From assembly GCA_021851465.1 (NCBI GenBank), contig JAJZDL010000035.1, positions 1-16,944 of the forward strand: 16,944 bases of DNA. Direction: 5' to 3'. A program made the position numbers and the translations under genes. How positions within the stretch are numbered: position 1 is the stretch's first letter; each line of letters opens with the position of its first letter. Shown in pieces: positions 5,921 through 12,422 of the stretch. Under the pieces are notes generated by a model. That model saw only the letters and a list, made by a program, of their open reading frames with translations. It had not been told where the DNA came from and searched no databases. Source of the stretch: Acidobacteriota bacterium. Its GTDB lineage: Bacteria > Acidobacteriota > Terriglobia > Terriglobales > Acidobacteriaceae.

Positions 5921-6967
5921 ATGCCGAGCAGGAAACCCGCCACTGCTGCGATCGACGTACCGGACTGGATCCGCTGCCTGCCCAAGGTGGAGCTGCACCT
6001 GCACCTGGAGGGCACCATCGAGCCGGAGACGCTGGTAGCGCTCAGCCAGCGCCACGACGCCGCTCCGCTCACCCTCGACGACGCACACGGCCTCTACTCT
6101 TACAGCGACTTTCTCGGCTTCCTGGCCGCCTTCAAGTCCGTCACCGAGCGGCTGCGCACGCCCGAAGATTACGAGCTGATCGCGTACAACATGGTCCTCG
6201 CGCTGGCCGCGCAGGGCATCGTCCACGCCGAGGTGTATATCTCCTTCGGCATCCTCTACCACTGGAAGCACGCCGCGGTCGAGCCATTCGTCGAGGCCAT
6301 CGAGCGCGGCCGTGTGCGCGGCGAGCGCGAGAGCGGAACCACGGTTCTCTGGCTCATCGACGCGGTGCGCAACTTCGGCCCCGAGGAGGCGGCGCGCGTC
6401 TTTCGCAAGGCCGCCGAGCTGCGCCCGCAGTACCCCTCCATCGTCGGCATCGGCATCGGCGGCGACGAGGCGCGCGGCCCCGCGACGCTCTTCCGCGAAC
6501 TCTACGCCGAGGCGCGCGACGCGGGCCTGCGCCTGACGGCGCACGCCGGAGAGACCGGCGGCCTGATCGAAGGGCCGGCATCCATCTGGGCCGCCATCAA
6601 CATCGGCGCGGAGCGCATCGGCCATGCGCTGGCCGCGCAGCACGACGCAGAGCTGATGCAGGTTCTTGCCACGCGCCAGATCCCGGTCGAGATCAACGTC
6701 ACCTCCAACCTGCGCACCGGCTGCTGCGCCTCGCTCGACACGCACCCGCTGCGTCGCTACTTCGACGCGGGCCTGATGGTCACGCTGAACTCGGACGACC
6801 CGCCCATGTTCGGCACCAACTTGCTGGACGAATACACGCTGGCGCACACCGACTTTGCCTTCACCCTCGACCAGATCCGCGAGCTTGCCGCCAACTCAGT
6901 CGAAGCCAGCTTCCTGTCCCCCACCCGCAAACTCGCGCTCCTCTCGCGCATCGAACAATACCGCTAG
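5921..6967 (+). CDS. Adenosine deaminase family enzyme (adenosine or aminodeoxyfutalosine deaminase)
   Basis: A zinc-dependent purine deaminase of 348 aa. Metal and catalytic motifs are complete: HLHLEG (His26, His28), HAGE (His208, Glu211), RIGHA (His235), NVTSN and LNSDDPPMFG (Asp292, Asp293). The SDDPPMFGT version of the last motif is, as I recall, shared with the branch containing aminodeoxyfutalosine deaminases of menaquinone synthesis as well as with bacterial adenosine deaminases. The exact substrate cannot be decided from the sequence. No menaquinone genes are nearby. AGAAGG directly abuts the ATG, too close for a normal ribosome site. The stop codon TAG shares its first two bases with a TA target-site duplication of an inserted repeat element; before insertion it would have been TAA. 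Confidence 0.92.
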   Translation: MPSRKPATAAIDVPDWIRCLPKVELHLHLEGTIEPETLVALSQRHDAAPLTLDDAHGLYSYSDFLGFLAAFKSVTERLRTPEDYELIAYNMVLALAAQGIVHAEVYISFGILYHWKHAAVEPFVEAIERGRVRGERESGTTVLWLIDAVRNFGPEEAARVFRKAAELRPQYPSIVGIGIGGDEARGPATLFRELYAEARDAGLRLTAHAGETGGLIEGPASIWAAINIGAERIGHALAAQHDAELMQVLATRQIPVEINVTSNLRTGCCASLDTHPLRRYFDAGLMVTLNSDDPPMFGTNLLDEYTLAHTDFAFTLDQIRELAANSVEASFLSPTRKLALLSRIEQYR

Positions 6968-7151
6968 TGTCCCGAGTCTGAAGTTCGTTTAAGACTGGGT
7001 CGGGCCTTCAGCCGGCGAAATGTACCCTGGGACTGTGCCCCAGGCCGGTATACGTCGGGCCTTTTGCCCTTGGTTTTGTGCTGCGAATCAATGACTCATG
7101 ACACTCGACTCCGTCGCCCGCTTTTGTAAAAGAACTTTAGACTCAGGACAC
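6967..7151. mobile_element. MITE-like 185-bp element with TA target duplication
   Basis: The ends are inverted repeats of about 25 bp with three mismatches: GTGTCCCGAGTCTGAAGTTC on the left and the complement of GAACTTTAGACTCAGGACAC on the right. TA flanks both ends (6965-6966 and 7152-7153). The interior has no ORF but several hairpins, including CCTGGG/CCCAGG near 7027-7045 and GGGC/GCCC near 7065. Non-coding length, terminal repeats and TA duplication match elements mobilised by IS630/Tc1-mariner-type transposases; that relation is inferred. I recall similar TGTCC(T)GAGTCT repeats in acidobacterial intergenic DNA, which would need a search to confirm. Confidence 0.65.
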
Positions 7152-7154
7152 TAA

Positions 7155-7323
7155 GCCGTATCGACATATACGCACCAGCCTCGCGTCGATTTCAAGGGAA
7201 AGCTGTGCCTTCTCTCTGCCGGAACCTAGGTGGCAAGACGGAATGCGGGGATTCTTCGCCTACGGCTCAGAATGACACTATTTAGAATCAGCGTTTTGCG
7301 TCGTGGATATATGTCGATACGGC
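7155..7323. repeat. 169-bp segment bounded by a perfect 16-bp inverted repeat
   Basis: GCCGTATCGACATATA at 7155-7170 is exactly repeated in inverse orientation at 7308-7323. CTAA occurs just outside each arm (7151-7154 and, one base off, 7325-7328), compatible with an imperfect target duplication. The arms lie immediately after the stop codons of the two convergent genes, allowing for the MITE insertion. The interior holds a dispersed-repeat copy and no ORF. It could be another non-autonomous element or a long-range bidirectional 3' structure. Confidence 0.5.
7241..7291. repeat. Dispersed intergenic repeat, copy 1
   Basis: The segment carries the pattern ATGCGGGGATTCTTCG, then CTCAGAATGACA, then an AT-rich run ending AATCAG. 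It aligns over about 50 bases with 14638-14686. Similar ATTCTTCG...CTCAGAATGACA units are, as I recall, abundant in acidobacterial intergenic regions. Confidence 0.6.
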
Positions 7324-7324
7324 G

Positions 7325-8482
7325 CTAAGCGGCGGAGCGCCGCGCGCCGTTTGCCAGGATGGCCCTGCGGGCGGGACGTTCGACCCAGTACATGGCGGCG
7401 ATGGCGAGCAGGATCGCGGCGGCGTAGGAGACCCATGGGTCGTAGGCTGCCAGGTGCAGGCGCTCTGGCAGGCGGTAGTGCCGGATGAGGTTGATGAAGT
7501 TGAAGTGCAACAGGAAGAGGGCGTAGCTGGCCTGGCCGAGCAGCTCGATCGGCTTCCAGGAGAAGGCCGAGGCAAAGATGTTTTGTCCGCTGAGGCCGAC
7601 GACCAGAGCGGCGAAGAGCGGCACCAGAAAGCCACCGTGCATGAGGATGTAGGGCACATGGGGGACCGCCGTGGCAAAGAACACGGCGAGCGCGAGCAGG
7701 CTGGCACCGGCGATCCAGGCGCGATGGCGCGGGGCGATGGCGAGGCTGGCGTGGAGCTTGGCGAGCGCAATGCCGGCGAGGAAGATGCAGGCGTAGGCGA
7801 GGGGGGTGTATTTGAGGGTGCGTATCCAGACGCCGGAGGTGTAGCGGTTTGCCGGCGCGGCGAGGTGGTCGGGATTGAGCAGGAGGTAGAGCGTGTGCGG
7901 AACCAGGCCGAGCACCCAGAGGCCGAGCAGAAGCGCAATGAGGCGGCCGGGCGTTCTGGGCCAGGGCAGGCGAATGAGCCAGGGGAAGGCGAGGTAGAAG
8001 GCGGCCTCGCAGGAGAGGGTCCAGGCGACGGTGTTCCAGAAGGTGGCGAGCGAGGGGCTCCACCCCTGGAGCATGAGCGGCGTGAGCACGAGGCCGGTGA
8101 AGAAGTCCGCGTGCGAGTGGGCGTGCCATTCGGCGTTGAGCATGACAAACGAGAGAAGGAGCGAGAAGAGGTAGAGAGGGTAGAGCCGGGCGAAGCGCGC
8201 TCGCCAGAAGTCGCGCTTGACCAGCGGTGCGGGGCGGTCGGCGTAGTTGTAGGCAAGGACGAACCCGGAGAGGAGGAAGAAGAAGCCGACAAAGACGTAG
8301 GAGTTGTCGATGACCGGATCGAGCAGCCGCATATGCGGCGGGGTGAAGTGGAAGAGCATGATGTTGACGGCGAGCAGGGTGCGTACGCCGGTGAGCGCAG
8401 GCAACTGCGGCTTGCGCATGGTTGCGCCTGCCAGCGCGGAGGCTGGCAACGGGGCGTCGGTCGAAAGGATGGCCGTGCTCAC
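7325..8482 (-). CDS. Acyltransferase-3 family membrane protein (OafA/YrhL-like), 385 aa
   Basis: A multi-spanning protein of roughly ten membrane segments with the family features: LPALTGVRTLLAVNIMLFHF (residues 27-46, His45), FFFLLSGFVLAYNY (67-80) and the basic RARFARLYPLY (94-104). Such enzymes transfer acyl groups to sugars, lipids or surface polymers at the cytoplasmic membrane; the substrate here is unknown. The start is taken as GTG 8482, with a -10-like TATAAA eight bases upstream and no ribosome site. ATG 8419 (residue 22) just before the conserved domain is a real alternative. It is convergent with the deaminase gene and separated from it by repeats. pyrH is upstream on the same strand. 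Confidence 0.9.
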   Translation of the reverse strand: MSTAILSTDAPLPASALAGATMRKPQLPALTGVRTLLAVNIMLFHFTPPHMRLLDPVIDNSYVFVGFFFLLSGFVLAYNYADRPAPLVKRDFWRARFARLYPLYLFSLLLSFVMLNAEWHAHSHADFFTGLVLTPLMLQGWSPSLATFWNTVAWTLSCEAAFYLAFPWLIRLPWPRTPGRLIALLLGLWVLGLVPHTLYLLLNPDHLAAPANRYTSGVWIRTLKYTPLAYACIFLAGIALAKLHASLAIAPRHRAWIAGASLLALAVFFATAVPHVPYILMHGGFLVPLFAALVVGLSGQNIFASAFSWKPIELLGQASYALFLLHFNFINLIRHYRLPERLHLAAYDPWVSYAAAILLAIAAMYWVERPARRAILANGARRSAA

Positions 8483-8490
8483 GGTTTCAG

Positions 8491-8496
8491 TTTATA
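8491..8496 (-). promoter_or_regulatory. Possible -10 element of the acyltransferase gene
   Basis: On the minus strand TATAAA lies eight bases before GTG 8482, in the leaderless arrangement seen at other genes of this window. No -35 consensus is visible. Confidence 0.4.
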
Positions 8497-8547
8497 TGGA
8501 AGTTGCATGGGCAAAGAGGCGACCTGGCGGGCGGCTGAAAAATAATC

Positions 8548-9252
8548 CTACGGAGTGACCAGGGAGCCGAGCGGCTCGCCCTGCACGACACGCGCGATGT
8601 TGCCGGGCGTCTTCATGCTGAAGACCATCATGGGCATGTTGTTGTCGCGGCAGAGGGAGACGGCGGCGGTATCCATAACGCGCAGGTTGAGGCGGAGGAT
8701 GTCGGCGTAGGAGATCTGGGGGAACTTGGTGGCTTCGGGATGGGTCTTGGGGTCGGCGGTGTAGATGCCATCGACCGAGGTGGCCTTGAGCAGGATGTCG
8801 GCCTTGATCTCCATGGCGCGGAGGCTGGCTGCGGTGTCGGTGGAGAAGAAGGGGTTGCCTGTGCCGGCGGCGAAGATGACGACGCGGCCTTTTTCCAGGT
8901 GGCGCATGGCGCGCCGGCGGATGTACGGCTCGGCGACCTGGCGGATCTCGATGGCGGACATGACACGGCAGAAGAGGCCGAGTTTTTCGATGGCGTCCTG
9001 CAGTGCGATGGCGTTGATGACGGTGGAGAGCATTCCCATGTGGTCGGCGGCGACGCGGTCCATGTCGATGGCCTGCTGGGCGACTCCGCGGAAGAAGTTG
9101 CCGCCGCCGACGACGATTCCGATCTCGCAACCGAGGGCGTGGATGGCGGCGATCTCGGCGGCCACATTGTGGATGAAGATGGCGTCGATGCCGAAGCCCG
9201 CGCCTGCTGCGAGGGCTTCACCGGAGAGCTTGAGGAGGACTCTTTTGTACAT
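8548..9252 (-). CDS. pyrH: UMP kinase
   Basis: Phosphorylates UMP to UDP with ATP in pyrimidine nucleotide synthesis; a cytosolic hexamer regulated by GTP and UTP in known bacteria. Clear motifs are KLSGEAL (residues 8-14), VVGGGNFFRG (47-56), DRVAADHMGMLSTVINAIAL (65-84) and AGTGNPFFSTDTAA (129-142). The 234-aa length is usual. ATG 9252 is chosen because the conserved YKRVLLKLSGEA block begins at residue 2. An upstream in-frame ATG at 9357 would add 35 unrelated residues that overlap the neighbour's terminator. The usual neighbours tsf and frr are absent. Confidence 0.96.
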   Translation of the reverse strand: MYKRVLLKLSGEALAAGAGFGIDAIFIHNVAAEIAAIHALGCEIGIVVGGGNFFRGVAQQAIDMDRVAADHMGMLSTVINAIALQDAIEKLGLFCRVMSAIEIRQVAEPYIRRRAMRHLEKGRVVIFAAGTGNPFFSTDTAASLRAMEIKADILLKATSVDGIYTADPKTHPEATKFPQISYADILRLNLRVMDTAAVSLCRDNNMPMMVFSMKTPGNIARVVQGEPLGSLVTP

Positions 9253-9262
9253 ATCAGGTGTA

Positions 9263-9268
9263 AGTATC
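9263..9268 (-). promoter_or_regulatory. Possible -10 element of pyrH
   Basis: GATACT on the minus strand ends ten bases before ATG 9252, and there is no Shine-Dalgarno sequence in between. This would give a nearly leaderless transcript. No -35 match is seen. Confidence 0.35.
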
Positions 9269-9353
9269 GCACGCTGGCGGCGGGACGGCGTGTGCGGTGT
9301 GCCGTTGGGCTGCGGGAGGCTCATGCGCGCGGGAATATTGGAGTGCAAAAGAC

Positions 9354-9380
9354 GCAAGCGGAGCGCTGGGCTCCGCTTGC
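9354..9380 (-). terminator. Intrinsic terminator of the VWFA-domain gene
   Basis: GCAAGCGGAG and CTCCGCTTGC form a perfect 10-bp GC-rich stem with a seven-base loop, about 43 bases after the VWFA gene stop. On the minus strand the stem is followed by GTCTTTTGC, a short U-run. This separates the gene from pyrH. Confidence 0.8.
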
Positions 9381-9422
9381 GGGTGCGATGTTCAGGGTTC
9401 TGGATTCAGAAGGACGGCCCGA

Positions 9423-10451
9423 TTACTTCACCGGATTTCCAGTCGTCACCGAGTCCGGGGCGAATGCCTTGATGTCGCTCCGGGCAACCTTGATATCGAG
9501 GTGTTCGAACTTGCCCGGCTTCTGCGGCGCATTTACGGTAATGACCGACTCGCTTTCAAGGATCGAGTACATCTTGTTGAGCAGCGGGGTAAACGAACCG
9601 GGAGCGAACATGCCCTCATAGAGGGCTGACCCACCTGCGTTTGTCACCATCTGCGAGAAAAGATCCTGTCCCTCGAGCGCGCCACCCTCATTGCGCGGGG
9701 AGGCGGGGATGGGATCTACCCAGAAGAACGGGAACGGTTGGATGCTGGCAGTCTCCAAACGCAGCGCAGCCGTCGAGGCATCGGGATTGAACTCTTCTCC
9801 GTTCTGCGGGATGGAGTTGTTGCGGGTAATGCCATCGGTAAACATCAGCACGGCGCGCAGCTTGGCCGGATCCGGGTTGGGCCAGTGGGTTGAGAGCCAT
9901 CCGAGGCAGGAGAAGGGATTGCCGTTGTCGTTCAACGGGTCGGCTGCTTCCTTCTCAGTCTGCGGGATCAGTTTCTTATAGACCAACTGCCGATCCGTGG
10001 TGAAGTCCTGCACGACCTTGACCTGGCTCTGAAGCAGCCAGCCCAGGCCGATCTCGACGTTGGAGGGCAGGCTGTTGAGGAAGCTTTCAATGTCCACGAA
10101 CTGGCCCTGCGAGCCGAGCATCTGCATGGAGTCCAGCAGAATCATCAGTTGCAGGGTATGGGGCCCCTTGAGCAACGGGTCGAAGTGGACGACGGGTGCG
10201 ACCTTGCCGCCGATCTTGATCTGTGCGACGTCGGCTGGGGTTAGCGGCGGAAGGGGATCGAAGTTTTCTCCCCTCTTGACTTTGAATGGCATGGCCCGCA
10301 CGACGACCATGGTGGGGGTCTGTGCGACGGTGTCGGGAGCGACCGCGAGAAAGAGCAACAGGGCACCAGCCGCCGCCGCCAAAAAGCGGACGGAACGGGA
10401 GGAGCGGGAGTTGTTGTGCATGGGGGATATGCTATTGAGTTCCAGGGTCAT
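9423..10451 (-). CDS. Secreted VWFA-domain protein, 342 aa
   Basis: A long signal peptide (charged residues 12-22, hydrophobic 23-38, cleavage near VAQ at 42-44) is followed by a von Willebrand factor A-like domain from about residue 100. Strand one is LQLMILLDSMQM (100-111), where the metal site DxSxS is degenerate (DSMQM). A second metal-site strand is AVLMFTDGIT (200-209). Acidobacteria commonly encode such VWFA-domain extracellular proteins of unknown role; that is recollection. The start is ATG 10451, with AGGAGAG seven bases upstream; an upstream in-frame ATG at 10535 lacks a ribosome site. The gene stands alone with its own terminator. Confidence 0.88.
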   Translation of the reverse strand: MTLELNSISPMHNNSRSSRSVRFLAAAAGALLLFLAVAPDTVAQTPTMVVVRAMPFKVKRGENFDPLPPLTPADVAQIKIGGKVAPVVHFDPLLKGPHTLQLMILLDSMQMLGSQGQFVDIESFLNSLPSNVEIGLGWLLQSQVKVVQDFTTDRQLVYKKLIPQTEKEAADPLNDNGNPFSCLGWLSTHWPNPDPAKLRAVLMFTDGITRNNSIPQNGEEFNPDASTAALRLETASIQPFPFFWVDPIPASPRNEGGALEGQDLFSQMVTNAGGSALYEGMFAPGSFTPLLNKMYSILESESVITVNAPQKPGKFEHLDIKVARSDIKAFAPDSVTTGNPVK

Positions 10452-10602
10452 GGCAGGCTCTCCTGTAGCCGGATACTTCGCGCAAAGCAGCACAATAATA
10501 GATGCGGCAGATGAGCGGAAATGTTGTCTGGGCAATAGTACTGATTGGATTCTGTGCGGTCAAACCGTCTGACAGCGCAGGGCGACGAGGATGCGAAATA
10601 GC
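10452..10602. other. Intergenic region between cysE and the VWFA gene
   Basis: This gap must hold the VWFA promoter. A TATTAT on the minus strand near 10490-10501 could be a -10, but no clear -35 is seen. No T-tract terminator after cysE was found. Confidence 0.35.
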
Positions 10603-11361
10603 TTAGATGCCCTCGCCCATGCTGACGCTGTCGGCGCGGGAGGCCTGCTCGGTACGGTAGAGCGCGCGCTCCTCTGCCTCGACGGTGAGCGTGTTGGCGG
10701 GCTCCTGGCGCGCCTGCTGGAACTCTCCATCCAACCGCTCCAGCCGGGTCTTGAGCCGCTTCACCTCGTCGGCCAGGGCGATGATGACGTCGGAGAGCGG
10801 GTCGCTGACGTCGTGGGGATCGGTAATCAGCACGCGCTTTCCTGACTGGTAGACGATGTGCGCGGGGACGCCGACGACGGTCGAGTCGGGGGGGACGTCG
10901 CGTACAACCACCGAGCCAGCGCCGACGCGGGAGTTCTCTCCGATGACGATATTTCCCAGGATGTTGGCGTTGTTGCCGACGAAGACTCCGTTGCGCAGTG
11001 TGGGGTGGCGTTTTCCGGTTCCCTTGCCGGTGCCGCCCAGGGTCACGCCCTGGTAGAGGGTGACATCGTCGCCGACGATGGCCGTCTCTCCGATGACCAC
11101 ACCCATTCCGTGGTCGATGAAGACGCGCCGTCCGATGCGCGCGCCGGGATGGATCTCAATGCCCGTCCAAAAGCGGGCGAACTGGGAGAGCAGGCGCGCC
11201 GGCAGCTTGAGGTTGCGGCACCAGAGCCAGTGGTCGATGCGGTGCGCCCAGAGCGCGTGCAGCCCCGGATAACAGAGCAGCACCATGGCGCGCGATTCCG
11301 CGGCGGGGTCCCGCTCGAAGACGCAGCGGACGTCCTCGCGGATGGATGCGATCAGGTTCAT
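10603..11361 (-). CDS. cysE: Serine O-acetyltransferase
   Basis: Acetylates L-serine with acetyl-CoA to give O-acetylserine, the substrate of the neighbouring CysK. The left-handed beta-helix hexapeptide repeats run from about residue 68 (IEIHPGARIGRRVFIDHG) to 170. They include FIDHGMGVVIGETA (81-94), the TGKGTGKRHPT loop (111-121) and NILGNIVIGENSRVGAGSVV. The short N-terminal helical domain is like the EpsC/Bacillus type. The C-terminus carries an unusual extension after about residue 185, with a probable coiled coil (ADEVKRLKTRLERLDGEFQQ) and a polar tail. Its ATG overlaps the cysK stop by four bases (ATGA), so translation is coupled. CysE and CysK of other bacteria form a complex. Confidence 0.95.
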   Translation of the reverse strand: MNLIASIREDVRCVFERDPAAESRAMVLLCYPGLHALWAHRIDHWLWCRNLKLPARLLSQFARFWTGIEIHPGARIGRRVFIDHGMGVVIGETAIVGDDVTLYQGVTLGGTGKGTGKRHPTLRNGVFVGNNANILGNIVIGENSRVGAGSVVVRDVPPDSTVVGVPAHIVYQSGKRVLITDPHDVSDPLSDVIIALADEVKRLKTRLERLDGEFQQARQEPANTLTVEAEERALYRTEQASRADSVSMGEGI

Positions 11362-12329
11362 GGCGCGAGTGGCGTGGTGGGCGTGGCGAGGGCCTGCTGC
11401 CGCATCTCGTCGAAGAGCAGGGTGGAGAGATAGCGCTCTCCGAAGTCGGGAAGGACGGCGACGATCAGCTTGCCCGCGTGCTTCGGTTCGCGGGCAAGCT
11501 GCACCGCCGCATGCACCGCCGCGCCGCAGGAGATGCCCACCAGCAGCCCCTCCTCGCGGGGCAGGCGGCGCGCCATGGCGAGGGCGTCGTCGTTGGTCAC
11601 TTTAATGATCTCGTCGATCAGCTCCGTCTTCAATATTGTGGGCACGAAGCCCGCGCCGAGGCCCTGGATCTTGTGCGAGCCCGGCGCGCCGCCGGAGAGC
11701 ACGGCGCTGTCCGTGGGTTCGACGGCGACCGTCCAGAAGCCCGGCTTCTTCGCCTTGATGTACTGGCTGACTCCGGTGAGCGTGCCGCCGGTGCCCACGC
11801 CGGAGACCAGGATATCGACTGTGCCGTCGGTGTCGTTCCATATCTCCGGGCCGGTGGTGTCGAAGTGGATCTTCGGGTTGGCGGGATTGTCGAACTGTTG
11901 CAGCACATGGCCATTCGGCGTCTGGCGTTGCAGCTCCTCGGCCTTGGCGATGGCGCCCTTCATGCCGCTGGGGCCGGGCGTCAGCACAATCTTCGCGCCG
12001 TAGGCGAGCAGCAGGATGCGCCGCTCGACGCTCATGGTCTCGGGCATGGTGAGGATGATGCTGTATCCCTTGACCGCGGCGGCGAAGGCAAGCCCGATGC
12101 CGGTGTTGCCGCTGGTCGGTTCGATCAGCACGGTCTTTCCGGGAACGATCTTTCCGGCGCGCTCGGCGGCCTCGATCATGGCGAGGCCGATGCGGTCCTT
12201 CACACTGCCGGCCGGGTTGCGGCTCTCCAGCTTGGCCACGACGCGCGCGCCGCAGCCCGCGGTGACCCGGTTCAGTTGGACCAGCGGAGTCGCGCCGATC
12301 AGATCCGTGACATGTGCAGCAATGTTCAT
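11358..12329 (-). CDS. cysK: Cysteine synthase A (O-acetylserine sulfhydrylase)
   Basis: A PLP enzyme that makes cysteine from O-acetylserine and sulfide. Lys44 in GSVKDR is the Schiff-base lysine. PTSGNTG (71-77) binds substrate and GVGTGGTLTG (177-186) binds the PLP phosphate. Length is 323 aa, usual for the family. The start ATG 12329 has AGGAG six bases upstream. A TATGCT -10-like sequence lies on the minus strand at 12354-12359, giving a leader of about 20 bases. The gene is first in a cysK-cysE pair with a 4-bp overlap. Cystathionine beta-synthase-like proteins share the fold, but the pairing with cysE favours cysK. Confidence 0.96.
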   Translation of the reverse strand: MNIAAHVTDLIGATPLVQLNRVTAGCGARVVAKLESRNPAGSVKDRIGLAMIEAAERAGKIVPGKTVLIEPTSGNTGIGLAFAAAVKGYSIILTMPETMSVERRILLLAYGAKIVLTPGPSGMKGAIAKAEELQRQTPNGHVLQQFDNPANPKIHFDTTGPEIWNDTDGTVDILVSGVGTGGTLTGVSQYIKAKKPGFWTVAVEPTDSAVLSGGAPGSHKIQGLGAGFVPTILKTELIDEIIKVTNDDALAMARRLPREEGLLVGISCGAAVHAAVQLAREPKHAGKLIVAVLPDFGERYLSTLLFDEMRQQALATPTTPLAP

Positions 12330-12345
12330 CGTATTCTCCTAAGCC

Positions 12346-12360
12346 GTATGAAAAGCATAC
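12346..12360. promoter_or_regulatory. Small inverted repeat overlapping the cysK -10 region
   Basis: GTATG and CATAC form perfect 5-bp arms around AAAAG. On the minus strand the left half includes the -10-like TATGCT. The position suggests a regulator site for cysteine synthesis genes, but short palindromes are easily found by chance. Confidence 0.3.
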
Positions 12361-12367
12361 CGCGTTT

Positions 12368-12406
12368 GGCCCTGCCGCCTCGCGGACGACAGGCCCACGC
12401 AGGGCC
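12368..12406 (-). promoter_or_regulatory. Alternative hairpins between the beta-CASP gene and cysK
   Basis: GGCCCTGC (12368-12375) pairs with GCAGGGCC (12399-12406). The same right arm can instead form GGCCC-ACGCA-GGGCC (12392-12406). The two stems are mutually exclusive. No U-tract follows either, so this may be a weak terminator of the upstream gene or an attenuator-like structure. Confidence 0.3.
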
Positions 12407-12422
12407 GAATTCGATGGCGCGC

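Noticed and set aside
7155..7323. Treating the 16-bp inverted repeat as an ordinary terminator hairpin
   Set aside because: The arms are 137 bases apart and no U-tract follows either arm, unlike an intrinsic terminator.
7454..8545. A 363-codon plus-strand frame opposite the acyltransferase
   Set aside because: It is dominated by Glu/Gly/Arg repeats produced by antisense reading of hydrophobic codons, with no family signature.
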